Source: Bugula neritina
Taxonomy: Eukaryota > Bryozoa > Gymnolaemata > Cheilostomatida > Bugulidae
NCBI GenBank assembly: GCA_964035545.1
Contig: OZ037773.1
Span: forward strand, 2,645,751 to 2,709,750
DNA: 64,000 nucleotides
Direction of reading: 5' to 3'
Positions 24,301 to 59,430 of the stretch are shown piece by piece. Every line of letters starts with the position of its first letter. Positions within the stretch are counted from its first letter, which is position 1. The notes beneath the pieces are model-generated. The model was not told the origin of the DNA. It saw only the letters and a list, made by a program, of their open reading frames with translations, and did no database searches. Position numbers and translations under genes: made by a program.

Positions 24301-27300
24301 TTAGCTTGCTACTATGAGTTGATTGATTAAGAGAACTAAGGCTATAGCAAGGAGAAGAAAGTCATAGGCATTAGGGGTCTGAGCACTTGATGTCGTGGTA
24401 GAAATAACATCTGGAATATAAAATATTATCAACTTATCAGTTATAGCAGTTCACACAAACATTGCTGTCAGAAGTGTCAACTGCAAAATTTATTTGCAGC
24501 GACTTTTCAAATTTACTTTATAATTAACAGTTTATCACAATTTTTTTAAAAAAACTGTGATTAGCTACTAAAGTAATGATGGTTACTTGCTAGTAATTTA
24601 TTATAGTGTATTATATTAGCAATTTAATTGAATTAATTGGCTAGACGGTGCTTCCTCCACCACTGGTTTCCATGATTATGTTTCTGGTTTGCATTAACTT
24701 ATAGTTGCGGTTTTATTCGATGTAATCATTTCCATTAGCCTAATGAAAAAACCCATTCGAATAATCACTACGTTTCCATTAGCACATTATTCGAATGGAT
24801 TTTTTCATTTGGTTAATGGAAATAGTTACATCGAATGAAACTGCGGCTATATCTTAATGCAAACCAGAAACCACAAATAATCCGGATAATGCCAGTCATG
24901 AAACAAAGTCCTGAAAAGCAGTGAAAGAAATAATGGAAACGTAGTGATAATCATATTATGCCAATGGACTTTATAAAAAACCTCAGTTCTTGACGCAATG
25001 AAATACAAGATTTAGCTGTGAAATTCGGCCATTTTGTCTCTATATACACATACATAAGCCACAAAACACGGGTATAAACACTTCTCCTGATTTTTAGCAC
25101 TTCATGAGAAATGGAACTGTGAGATACAAAGGAAGCACTGTAATTTGTTTCTAACTACCCACAATGCTTGAGAATATTTTAAATTAGGGCATTAATATGC
25201 TATCAGCAAAAATATAAATATTTCAATAAACGTTTTAGGATGATACGTTTAGTTTGACCCCATATAATACATTTATTGAGCAGATATACTACTTGTAAAA
25301 TTATCAATTTAATTTAATTAAAATTGCATACATACAGTTTTTACCTACATCCTTATCTTCAGGCTCAACTTCTGGAGCGTGGGAGTTTGTGCAAAAATCT
25401 AAATTAAATAAAATAATCTCAGAAAATCATAATATTATAAACATTTGAGTACGAGTGCACCTACCAAAGATGATCATCTGTTTGGTGAATTTAGCGAGTT
25501 ACACTGTGTAAAAAATATCAAATGGTAATCTAAAGAATAACTGCCCCCACAGAGATTTGAATCACTGATCCCTGGCTTGCATTAAGCAGGCGCACTAACA
25601 TTACACCACACACTAACATTACACCACAGAGACTACTGAGTAAACTTAATACTACAATCGGCCCAGTTCTCTGAACTCCACTGGCCTCTCTACTACTCCT
25701 TTAGTCTTTAGGCTTTCCATGGTCGCTCAACTTCCTCAGAATACTACTACTACTATACTTTACTAAAGGCTGAAGTATTTTAAAAAATAATTTCCCCGAA
25801 CTGGGTTTCGAACCCGAGACCTCTGGCAAGCCAACCATTAGTCTACACCACAGGGGCTACTGGGTGATCACAACACTCCATAAACACATATTTACATTTT
25901 TGTCATTAATTTAGCAAATAACAGCATTATTATCATTGTCAACTCACCCTCTCGACATTGTTGATTGAACAGGCAGTCACTTGTCTGTTGGCAAGGTTTT
26001 CGACAAATTTTCACAGTTTTATCTAAACTTTCGACACAGGTAAAGTCATGTGGGCAGTTGTAACTACCTATGTCGCATCTAAACGTGTTAGAACAACACA
26101 GACATTAGAGAAGGTAAGCTACATACATACTCTATATTGAAAATTAGTAACATGTTTTAAATAGTAATTTATTTGCGTCTATATGCAAAAAGCAGTGCTT
26201 ATTTGCTCGAATACAAATATATAAGACAATTTTGAGGGGCTGCATAATATTTTTCTGTTAAATTAGTTCAAATAATTATAAGTGAAAAGGATATATGGTA
26301 AGTAGAGGAAGCATTACAGTAAAAACAAACTATAAACTTTATATTATCATATAACTGTAATGAGCAAAAAGTATCGAAATAAATTTATCATACATGTGTG
26401 TTCCATGTTTGCTGAAATTTAGTTTTGTAAATGCATGCACTTGAGATCATATACACTCGGTTAAAGGTGCTCGTATGAGTCATAATATATACTCATTTGT
26501 AAGTGTATGAGTCATAATATATACTCATTTGTAAGTGTATGAGTCATAATATATACTCATTTGTAAGTGTATGAGTCATAATATATACTCATTTGTAAGC
26601 GTATGAGTCATAATATATACTCATTTGTAAGTGTATGAGTCATAATATATACTCATTTGCAAGTGTATGAGTCATAATATATACTCATTTGCAAGTGTAT
26701 GAGTCATAAGATATACACAGTTGTATGTGTATGAGTCATACACACTGAGTTACGCAAGCCTATAACATTAACCAATCACACACGCGCGCGCGCACACACA
26801 CGCACGCACGCACACACACACACACTGTTTCTCTTGCACACCTTAGACTGACATTAATACCTGTTGACTATTAGTCATGAGGCATAATATTTCTTTTCAT
26901 GAAAACTCACCTGTAAGCACATTGCTCCAGCAGCCTGTCACAGACTTGAACAGGTGCTTTGGAGAAACAATTGACAATTTTGCCATGGGCTGAAGACTGG
27001 ACCACACAATGCTCGGTTAAGGTACAACCTGCGTTGATGTAGCCTAGCATTAACATTTTGCATTAACAGTCAAAACTACTGCATTTTGTTATAGTTGGAA
27101 CAGAAATTAAAGTAAATTAATTAAAAACAAGAAAAATATTTTGAAATCTATTTAATCAATTTCTAGTAAAACTAGCTTTTGATTAAACTACACCTTGCTA
27201 TCTCCACTTCTTAGCTAAATGAATGTAAACTTTATGTTGGCATTTTCACAATATTGTGTGCCTAAAAGGCCACCCATTCACGACAAAACTATAGCAGTCT

Positions 27301-29561
27301 AAAAATTTACATTACTTGCATTATTTTAGCAGTCTATGTATTAAAGTTGTACACCGATATGCATTGTTATTGAATTTTAACACATTCTATGTAATGTAAT
27401 ACACCTATATACTGTATATACATGCATGGAATAAGCCTACCACTAAGTTCCTATCGCTTCCCATTATGTAAAAGGGTTTTTCATTTGACGATTGGGAAGT
27501 GGTCAATTAAATAAAATCACAACCATAAGGTAATGCCAGTCAGTTCATAACCGTTTTTTGTACAAATCTATTTGAAGCAATGGGAGCACAGTCTATGTGA
27601 TATTTGAAGCAATGGGAGCACAGTCTATGTGATATTTTACTAAACACTTACTAATAAAATCTGTGGACACATGAAACAAGACAAGATCGCCTATTCCTCC
27701 CAACACAATCAGCTGATGTTCCGGAAGGAATCCTACAGAATTTACCTTCTTTATTCCACACAGTGAGATACTAGACGGTTGTACCACAAGTTCTTCTTGC
27801 AGGGCTGGCGAAGACGGAGCACATATTGTGCTCACTATTTCTCTGTTCATGTCGAATATTCGGAGATTATTGTTATTAGAGTCGACAGCCACTAACGTGC
27901 CATTGTAATAAACTGTACTTGAGATAACGGTAAATTTGGCATCCTCAAACCTACCATCTTGTGAATCGGTCCAGCCCGTAGGCCCAACTGGAATGAAATC
28001 TGGAGAGCCACTTTGCAGATCAAGCTTGCCTAAAAGGTTTTCACTAAATAAGTAGAGATATCTGTAAGATGGACCAACAAAAAGCTCTCTCCCACGGTTA
28101 ATGTTAGATATCTCCTTCGCAGAGTTCTCAAACTCGCTGAGTAAAATCATGCGGTTTCGCTCCCCTCCCTCTACTACCACCATCTCCGTTTGAGAAATGA
28201 GCACGGCAGATGCTATATAGCTAAATCTAGCTTCTAGAAGACGGCCGGTCTTTGACCCGGGGGCGTTGCAGCTGCCGGCATAAGTATACACATCCGACGC
28301 TTTTCTGTATATAATCCGTACACATGTTGACTGGACTACAAGCAATTTACTATAGACTGGTTGAAGCAACTCAACAATGTTAGTAAATTGAGCCTGTGCT
28401 TGAGGTCCATCGGCACTAGTTTGTGGGGGTGTATTACTTCCATAAATTAGCCTGTGTTCTTTAGTAAATATATTGATGTTTTTGATGGCACTAGAATCTG
28501 CTATTAACAGAAAGCTAGGGTCATATGTGTCTTGCTGAATAGCCACTATCTCCTTATTGGATACTTGTCCATATGCTTCCAGCCAATCAAAATGTAAACT
28601 GTTAATAAAAAATGTAAAATTAAAACAAACAAGATTAGTTTTTTAATTATTATAACAGCTATGCACCATAGTCATTAAAATACATTTTTATAGTTAAACT
28701 TTAATACCATGAACTATCATATCTAAAAAACAGCTATCAGTTCATAATGTTTGTCTATAAATTGCAATATTATTTTAATGGTATTGCCCTTTCCTAGTAG
28801 CCGGTATGTTGACTATAGTGATAAATTGTAACTACTTATAAAAACAACTATCTTCAGTTTCATAATTCAGCATGACTTGTGCGTTTTGTAACTATGACCT
28901 AAAGACAGTATAGCTGGAGCACCTTGGTCAGTGCAGCACTTCAACTGTAAGACCCCTTGAAACTGTGAGAAGTCTTAAATCATAGATACTGGTCAACTGT
29001 GAAAACTTTTAAAGCTTTCAGACTGAAGAAACTGTTGAACTGTTGAAGCTTGATTCCTATTAGTTGAATGCTGCTATTCTTTAAATATGACTACTTTCCA
29101 GTCTAAGAATGCACAGTAGAACTGCTGCTTATAACTTGTATATTGCAGGGTACTTATCTATGTCTAAGGCATTCACGGCCTATATAACTGGATCACAAAT
29201 CACTTCAATTCATTCTCTCTGCGTGTAGCTGTGCTTTGAAAAATTCACTGTTCTATTTTTAAGATAAACGGAGGCTTTTTAACTATTTTGAGAAGATAGA
29301 AGCAATTTTTAAAATACTTTTGCTGCATATACAAATTTTCAGCCTTATGAATTATTTTATCAGGTTAATGTAAAACTTTAGCCCTCTGTCGGATTCGAAA
29401 CCAAGAACTCCAGCTTGCAAGCAAGCACGCCAACCACTGCACCGCAGGGACTACAGTAACTACAGTAAGGCCTAATTTACTTACTTGTTGACTTGCCTTC
29501 TGAAGACTTGTTCTATAACTTTTTGAAACACTGGGGTTACACTTGCTAGCATGAAAACCAC
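24301..29561 (-). CDS. Propeller gene 3: GPI-anchored NHL-like beta-propeller protein
   Basis: Exons 29561-29485 (leader, ATG at 29552), 28598-27652 (propeller, 947 nt), 27028-26911 (Cys module A), 26078-25948 (Cys module B), 25398-25345 (acidic linker), 24410-24301 (terminal, TAA). All phases agree: 1437 nt, about 475 aa from that ATG. The propeller starts KEIVAIQQD and shows TSADGPQAQAQFTNIVELL, ARFSYIASAVL, DGRFEDAKFTVISS and LPEHQLIVLGG. Module A has six cysteines. Module B is CDIGSYNCPHDFTCVE...CRKPCQQTSDCLFNQQC, close to the gene 4 module. The last exon is a short STTTSSAQ spacer followed by FLLLAIALVLLINQLIVAS and the stop, with no cytoplasmic residues, which is the hallmark of a GPI-anchor signal. 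The leader is only weakly hydrophobic, so the true start may be in an upstream exon. Confidence 0.82.
24679..24874. mobile_element. Foldback element/MITE with arms of about 90 bp
   Basis: The left end GTTTCTGGTTTGCATTAA and right end TTAATGCAAACCAGAAAC are perfect inverses. Pairing continues almost to the centre through ATTCGATGTAA and CCATTCGAATAAT, leaving a loop of about 16-20 nt (CACTACGTTTCCATTA). A reverse copy of the loop (TAATGGAAACGTAGTG) occurs at about 24932-24948. Intron of propeller gene 3. No coding capacity. Confidence 0.85.
25548..25660 (-). mobile_element. tRNA-derived SINE fragment, family B
   Basis: Minus-strand head with GTGGTGTAATGTTAG (partly duplicated) and a B-box-like GATTCAAATCTC. 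In the intron between Cys module B and the linker exon of propeller gene 3. Confidence 0.6.
25790..25872 (-). mobile_element. tRNA-derived SINE fragment, family B
   Basis: Minus strand: CCCTGTGGTGTAGAC, CTTGCCAGAGGTC and B box GGGTTCGAAACCC. It lies only about 75 bp from the Cys module B donor at 25948. One of several family B heads in this gene. Confidence 0.65.
26465..26720. repeat. 32-bp tandem repeat in an intron of propeller gene 3
   Basis: Eight copies of a unit running GTGTATGAGTCATAATATAT then ACTCATTTGTAA. Each unit holds a TGAGT...ACTCA inverted pair, so every copy can form a small hairpin. A CA/CG microsatellite follows at 26781-26825. Confidence 0.95.
29378..29457 (-). mobile_element. 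tRNA-derived SINE fragment, family B
   Basis: Minus strand: CCCTGCGGTGCAGTGG, GCTTGCTTGCAAGCTGG and the B-box-like GGTTTCGAATCC. It lies about 30 bp from the propeller gene 3 leader exon donor. Confidence 0.65.
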
Positions 29562-32372
29562 CTGCAAGTAACTATATTGCTAGTTTGCAAAATCTAAAAT
29601 AAGTTTGTGCCATAGTAAATAGGGCTCAACTAGTGCAATATATAAAACGCAAGCAATACTTAAATCTCTCAACGCAGCAGACCTTTACAGAATGCTTCAG
29701 TTTGCAGGACTTATACAAATGTTATGTGTATAATCACCAAGTTGATATATTTATAAAAAGTTAACTTAAACAAACTTAAACAAATAGCAAGACTATAGGC
29801 TACTATTTAAATAAGCTTTTTTAACAACTAACTTTAATTAAAATATCTTTAAATTAAAAACTCTCCAAAAATGGGACCTGTAAAAATAAAGGCTTCGAAA
29901 AGCCTTATTTTGCAATGTAAGATAGTCCAACCTTCAGTCCGATTAGAATATATATTGCGAGTGTGTGTGAGTGAGTGTGTGTGAGTGAGTGTGTGTGAGT
30001 GAGTGCGTGTGAGTGAGTGAGTGTGAGTGTGTGCGTGTGAGTGAGTGCGTGTGAGTGTGTGCGTGTGCGTGTGTGCGTGTGCGTAGGTGTGTGTGCGTGT
30101 GTGTGTGTGCGTGTGCGTGTGCGTGTGCGAGTGTGTGCGCGCGCGCGTGTGTGTGTGTGTGTGTGTTATAGTCTATTAACCAGTAAGTATCTAATGCCTA
30201 TAAATAGAATATACAGTATTTACCAGTAAGCACCACTTCATTCTACATTGCATACCAATCGACACAGCTCCGGGCTGAGTTCAAAGCAGTCGTACTGAGT
30301 ATTAGCTATGTCTATCACTACATTCAGTAAAATAATATTTAAACAATTTCAGCAATTTTACAAATGTAATAAATGGTTCAACTCACCCATTATTCACATT
30401 TTTCAGTATTTTAAAGTTAACTGTTTTATAGCTTTCTGAAGAATAAATTATAATTACTACTTTATGTCAAGAAGCAGGCAACGGTTGTATATTTTCATGG
30501 CAGTACAGGTAATTTATGGCTGATGTCATGGTTTGTTGTTTTCCAATTGAATCCACCAGCTTACAGCTTATATATGCAGCACGATACTCTAATTCTCATC
30601 TAGCATGCTATAAGTTGGTGATGCAGTTAATACATGGTGGCTAAAAGAATGGCAAGCAGAGATAAAGTATGGTGGTCGGAGAAGCTTCTGTCAGTTGTTT
30701 TTATTAGATAAGAGAACAGCTAGCCATTACTAATCACCTTTTCAATAAATGAAAGTTAACATGTTCTTGCTGTTGCTCTAGTAAGTATATATCTTATTTG
30801 AATGTTAGCCTGAACAGCTCAATATACAGCCCAACTGTCATTATATAAACATTGCAACTGAAATGGCCAAGTTAAGCATGGCAAAAATGAACACTCTGTG
30901 TTTCATCATTCAGTATACAAGGTATCTCTCTGGAACTTTGTCACTTCTAATCCATACATAGACATTGCTACAAAATCTAATTGACTAGCTCACAACTACT
31001 ATATAACATACTGTAGCTCAACAAGTGTCTTCAAATTGATCTAAATATTTATCTTATAAAGATATCTATTCTCTATATTAAAGCAGTACTTGTACTTGAC
31101 AATAAATTATTTTTCTATAATGTCATTGTAAATTAGTTATCAGGAGTTTTATTAAAATGAGAATTGCATCTATTACATTTTTTTATGTTGTTTTTTGAAA
31201 AAAAATTATACTAAGAAAAACATTACATTCCTGCAGTTTATAAAAGTAATAAAAATTCTACTAAACTTTCACATGTTTAATAACCCCAAAAAGGTCACTT
31301 TGGTTTTAGTGATTATATTAACCTACAACAATAATCAAGGACTATCTGCGTAATGTTATGAGACGGTGTATAAACATTTCATATGCTTGGTTTATATAGA
31401 GTTCTACACTTTATCATATTGTATTTACTAAATATTATTTACATAGACTTGCACATAAAATTGGCTAGTTTATTGAGCAAAATAAATATTTTTATACAAA
31501 ACAAAATCGGCTGTGTTGTACATTTTAAATTTTTAAGAAAATGCAATCCACAAAACAGATATGCTTCAAAATTAATCATGTTATGAAGAGCTCAATTTTT
31601 TGCCTTGGTTCGTTTAGTAGCTGGTCTATAAGTATTAGTCTTTCTGCTGGCAGCTGCAGATGGCAAATGCACACTTTTCCTACAAATTTCCAAAGCTATT
31701 AACAAAATAATTCAATGAGTTTTATTTTAGAGCGTTTCTATTGAAACTCTTTGATGAGTCAAGTTGATACCAGCGCTGCCTTAATTTTGAGACAGCTTTT
31801 TACATAAAATAAAAATAAAGTAAAATAATTGTCTAATTTTTAATATTTTTGGCTTTCAACACAAATAAACAAATTTACATGTGTTTTTAAATCTCAGCAC
31901 AAGCTTTGTGAAACCGCCACTCATTGAAACAACTCTGTCTAAATTTTTTTATGAAAAACTAAAAAAAATTACATAGCCCTAAAACTGCAATTAGACATTA
32001 TAGTTCCAAAAAGCATTAACATTTCCTTGTAGGAGGCCATGCTGTACTTGCATTCATTGTTTCATCAATGCACAAGGAACATGCATGAGAAAATAATTCT
32101 AAATAACAGATATACTGTTTTGTAGAGAAGAGATACTTTACAATAACAGGAGCTGGGTATAATGCATTGAAGCGAAACACTTCAATCATATATAATAAGT
32201 TAACCCCTGCATTCTCATAACATAACACTATTTATGTATAATTAGAATTTTTAAATATTTAAGCTCCCAGTGATCAGATTCTATGGCTAATCACTATGTA
32301 AAGTCACATTTACTCAAACTATAAGATTATTTAAAATAAAAATCAGTCCCTATCAAGAAAGTTTTTGAATGT
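29562..32372. other. Interval between propeller genes 3 and 4
   Basis: No coding exon recognised. Contains a (GT)n/GAGTGTGT array (29958-30169) and AT-rich sequence. It should hold the first exon and promoter of gene 3 (left part, minus strand) and the 3' untranslated region of gene 4 (right part). Confidence 0.5.
29958..30169. repeat. Compound GT/GAGTGTGT microsatellite
   Basis: Begins with GAGTGTGTGT units, passes through GCGTGTGC units and ends in a pure (GT)n run. It lies about 400 bp upstream of the propeller gene 3 leader exon. Confidence 0.95.
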
Positions 32373-54367
<21,995 letters not shown>

Positions 54368-55443
54368 CTGCAATATACAATCACAAAACAAATCTTTATG
54401 CTTGAAACATAAAAAATCTTTGTTTAACCGACTGAATCTTTAAGGCAAGAATAACAACCATCTATATACTCTATAGTGTGGCAGTTTGACCAACTTTCAT
54501 TCAAGAAATTGTCATTCTATTTTAAGACTGAACGACTGATAATTTTATAGCAAAGTTTTGAATCTCACAAATTCTTTCAAACAACACAATACTATCCTAA
54601 ATTTTTTTTTAATACATATGTTTGAAAACTTATTAGTGCTTTATTAAAAAATTAAATGAATATAAATGAAGCAACTACAAGCTTCTATAAGATATGTTCA
54701 TTATAAAGTTATTTTTTGCCTAGAAACATGGGTTATTAAAACAAAAAGATAGTATGAGAATTTCACAAATATGTCGTCTTACCAAAATATGTAGCCACTT
54801 TGTGATAACAGACATTTATATCCTTCTTCTTATTTTCAAACTCATTTCTTTTTGCACAAAAATTCATTACTCCACTCATTCACCGATTCATGATTGTCAG
54901 TAATTAGTAACTGTACAACAGTGACTGTAATTCTCACATTTGATTATGTCATCAAAACATTGTTATTCAGAAAGTTTTCATGTATAGACGTTATGATGAG
55001 CACAACATTGGTATTGAAGTGATTAAATATGTGTAACAATTTTAAAGTTTATTAAAGCTGATATATTTAAAAAAAAATCTAAGCAAACTTTTACATTGGT
55101 AGAATAATTATATTGAAAAAACCTAAATTATGGTGTCAGGTTTGCGTAGTAAAAGCAATATCTTTATTAAGTTTATATTGTAGAGAGTGTTTTATTGCAG
55201 TTCCAAATTTGATAACCTAATCTCAAAGTTTTGCAGTTCAAGTTTGTTAAAAATCTGCAATAAGTGTGTCATACACAAAAAATTACTGAAGTATCGATTT
55301 ATTACATAGTAATATAAAGCCAAGACATAAACAAAAAACCAGTTATTATTTACTAACACATTTTCAAGCATCATGATATTGTGGAGCTTTATAATAATAT
55401 TTATTATTAACTATTATATATATGTATTGTAGGTTCAGCAAAG

Positions 55444-55655
55444 ACCGAGCAGCTGTGGTCTAGGGGTTAGAGCGTTTGCCTAGCAAACATGAGGTCATGG
55501 GTTCGAGCCCGGACAAAGGCCATTGGTAATGTTAGGAAGTGCATTCAGTCATAATTGCTCCTGTACCTCATTTAAATAAGTCCTTAGCTCGCTTTAACAA
55601 AAACCTTTTCCATCACAAGGATAGAAACGATAAACTTGCGTGAGATTTTTTTATA
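55444..55655 (+). mobile_element. tRNA-derived SINE, family A, most complete copy
   Basis: The head has A box TGGTCTAGGGGTTAGAG and B box GGGTTCGAGCCC. The tail has ATTGGTAATGTTAGGAAGTG, CAGTCATAATTGCTCC, a CCTTAGCTCGC block and an end in CATCACAAGGATAGAAACG. About 210 bp; defines the family. Confidence 0.82.
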
Positions 55656-57078
55656 AGTTCAGCAAAAAAGAAAAACGATATAGTGACCAATTTACATTAG
55701 AAATATTGACGACTTGACACATACGAAACATAAGATTACTCCTGAAATTGAGGCACCAGTTAGCCATGGGTATCAACATTAATAAGAAAATGCCTGTTTA
55801 GGGTTAGGCCACCAGGGTCCTCGTACTTGTATAGAGAACTTGGCTTTATTATTCGGAGATTTGAATTTTATAGCCAGTAAACTCGGGTACAGGTCTCTGG
55901 CATTTGAGTAGAGTTTCTAGCTCATGTTAACTGGTTCCATTATGAGAATGAATGCTAGTATGAATGGATTTTTGGTTGACATTCAAATGAACTTACAGTA
56001 TGGTTGTGGTTTCAAACATAGAATAAAAATCTATCGGAATAATGAGATGCTTGGAAGCATAGTGATTGTTACAGATCACATTGCTGTAGATTTGCTCATC
56101 ACTATTATTTTTAGGAGGAGAAGTAGGAGAAGTCATTGAGTAGAAATGTCTCTTCCTAGCTGATGATGTACTAACAATATATATAGTAAAATGTTCACTG
56201 CTATAACAGTAGTTCAGTATCTACCAGTTCTGATTTAAGTTTCGCACAAGCTATCTCGGCTGTTGTAAAGATAACTCCTGTAATTCAAACAATAGACTTG
56301 TAGGTTTCACTTGTAGGACTGTCTATTCTTAAATGAATCTGCTAAAACCTCAGTTAACATCAGTAGGAATTAAACAAAGCAGTTATAGTTCCTACTTTTA
56401 GATTTTCCCAGTTTTTAATGAAAGGACAACTGCTATTCATCAGCACATATGATAGTTTGTTGCATATACTACTTGTAAGGTCTATGTTTTAAAAACTGAT
56501 TCTGAAAATCAATTTAGATCTTACAGAGATTAAAGTGCTAATTGCTCATTGTTAATTGCATGTTGATAATTGCTAATTATCCTAGTTACTTTATTTCAGG
56601 ATGGGAAAAAAGTCTGGGAAGAAATTCAAAACAATAACTCACATAGATTTAAAGCTAACAGATTGTGGTAGCCTACTGAGGCTGAGTACTTCTCATTTAC
56701 ATTCAGTATAGAGCATATATGCTAGCTTTATGCGATAAGTTTATATGAATTTGCTTTTTTATTAATAACTCATTATTTTCATTTTATATGTGCCTTTCTG
56801 TATTATCTATATAGCATTATTTAAAGAAAAATATTCATAGATACCTAAAATCTACAATTTTTTATATTTTCAATTTTTTTTTTTAATTATCAATGATCAT
56901 AATATATTTTTGATATTTATTATAGTTGCACCACCTTACTTGTTTTAGTTAACATATTAAATTATCAAGCAAATGTTGCCTATTTTATGAAAATCTAACT
57001 ACATATAAATATTTTGCCCCAGGTAATAGAATAGTAACAAATAAACCTAACAATTGAGTCTGTTTTAAAATGTTGCTT

Positions 57079-57183
<105 letters not shown>

Positions 57184-57578
57184 TTTTCTTGAACTAATTT
57201 TCAAAAAAATTAATTTGCAAGCTTACTTTGTGAGACTATAGCTAGACATCTACATTTTTAAAACCAATAACTTCAACAATAAGATACATAAAGCTATAAA
57301 TATTTTTTAAATTGAGAAAGGTTATACACTAATATTACCATTATTGTATAAAATGAATTTGTTTTCTGTTTAAATACTATTGAATATATATAGGAAATCT
57401 ATTTCACACTCTCAAAAACTTTACCAGTCAGTTAGTATTTTAAAAGCAGAAAATTAAACATCAATTTCACAAAATTAAGATACTGTATTGGTTACAATAA
57501 CTGTTGAAAAAATTTTATATAGCAGAAAGAAAAAGAAGGAAGGAGTAAAAGTAAAAGTGGTTAGAGTTATATATCACA

Positions 57579-59122
57579 TCATCGACCGGTTGGTTGCTCT
57601 GGCTCAACTATTACTAAACCCCTAGGCTGTTGTTGTGATGGCAAAGTAGTAGAAAGGGTAGTAATGGTTGTCAAATTTTCTTTGTTTTCCTGAAACAACA
57701 AACAGCATCTTTTAAAACTTTTCATAAAATTTCGAAAATTGACATTATAGCAATAAAACATTAAAGTTAGCACATTTACAACTTTGAATATTAGCTAACA
57801 ATGCAAGTAATCTCTTGCTATTTGTGTGTTTTATGCAGTCAAAATTTGCAAGAATACTACAAAGTGAAATACTTTTTATAAATTTTGCTATATTGTTAGC
57901 AGCCATACATTTAATAAAATTGATGTGTTTTTAACTATAAGTCAAGTGTTGGGTGAAAAAAAGGAGATATTAAAATTTTAAAAAGAAATAATTATTGATT
58001 TTTTTCACAGGATGGAATTTTTATCTTTCATAAACTGTTAGGAAGCAAGTTTGGTTTACAGCACTATAAACCTGCCCTACTTTTTGTATACTAGTGCTGC
58101 TATAAACTTTTTCTTACATTAATTGCAGTTTGTGGAATAGAGTATTTCATTTTGTTAAAAGCAGTTGAAATTAGTTGCAGTTTGCATATTTTTATCCTGC
58201 AATGAATTATATATTATGTTGAATTAGTGCAAAATGTAGTCACAGTAAGCTAATTTTTTTGTTTGATTTATCAAAAGATATGATGCAATGCTGTGCAGTT
58301 CAAAGTAACTTGTTATATAAAAAGTTTTATACAATGTTGAAATAAACGAATCACCTGTGACCGAATGTAAGCATATTTTAGGTGGCCGGAGGCAGGACAA
58401 GGACTATCAGCAGAAAAATTTGAAGAGTAGATAAAGCATTTAGAACTCAGCTGATTGTAAACAACAGCTTTGCAGACGGCAATCTTTGTTAGACACTCAC
58501 CAACACACCTAGTAAATGCTTTGCCTGCAATAATTAGTATCAGAATGTTAAAAGTTCTTTGGTGATGAAAAATAACTCAATAGTAGATGACTTTTAAAGA
58601 AGGAATCATAAGCCAAAATTGAGAAAATTTGAACATAATGCATTAGTAAATTATAGAAAGTCAATAATTGAATGACCAAGATACATCATTGCTCTTAAAC
58701 CTGCAAATAAACAAACAAGAGTTCACTTTCAGTCGTATTCACAATAAAGTTATGTATATTCCATCATAAACCACCAAGCTGGTTTTTAATTTAAGGTGAA
58801 CTGCTTAATTTAAAGTATTGCTTTATGACAATTTACCGTAGTTTGAAATCTGCTTTTGTTGAACAAAGAACAGAAAATAAAAATTATTACGGTGACTCAA
58901 GGTTTGGTGTTCTAATGCTTACACAGGGTCTCAATAAAAAGAATAGCAACACATAAACTGCTTACAATCCAAGATGGTGTGAATAGCTAATTGACTGTAG
59001 TTGGCAGGTAGGTGAATGTGTGATGTGATGGCAAAGGAAGAGCTCATCGTAACCAGCCTAGAACTAGTGGCTATAATGTTCAGTGCCACCAGATAGAGGT
59101 AGAAAAACCTTCTAGCTGCCAT
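57579..59122 (-). CDS. Small secreted PAN/apple-like protein
   Basis: Three exons: 59122-58966, 58524-58355, 57689-57579; phases 1 and 0; 438 nt, 145 aa, complete from ATG to TGA. The N-terminus MAARRFFYLYLVALNIIATS is a clear signal peptide. The middle exon reads CKAFTRCVGECLTKIAVCKA, then VVYNQLSSKCFIYS and PCPASGHLKYAYIRSQ. This is the PAN/apple spacing (C..C...C....C..F.Y......C.LY). The tail is Thr/Ser-rich (TTITTLSTTLPSQQQP) and probably O-glycosylated, with no membrane anchor. PAN modules bind proteins or carbohydrates; the partner is unknown. It sits between two propeller-type receptor genes on the same strand. Confidence 0.75.
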
Positions 59123-59187
59123 TTGCTAAAAAGTCTAATATAATGTAATTATATAATGTAACATTGTTGTATATATTTCCTTTTAAC

Positions 59188-59430
<243 letters not shown>

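Noticed and set aside
22463-26720. CRISPR-like arrays
   Set aside because: These are contiguous tandem repeats without unique spacers in a eukaryotic genome.
55924-56139. 71-codon plus-strand frame ending in an Arg-rich tail
   Set aside because: No family pattern, no signal peptide, no linked exon; consistent with chance in AT-rich DNA.
56602-56712. Possible exon starting MGKKSGKKFKTITHID after an acceptor-like site
   Set aside because: Only 36 codons, no recognisable domain and no partner exon found.
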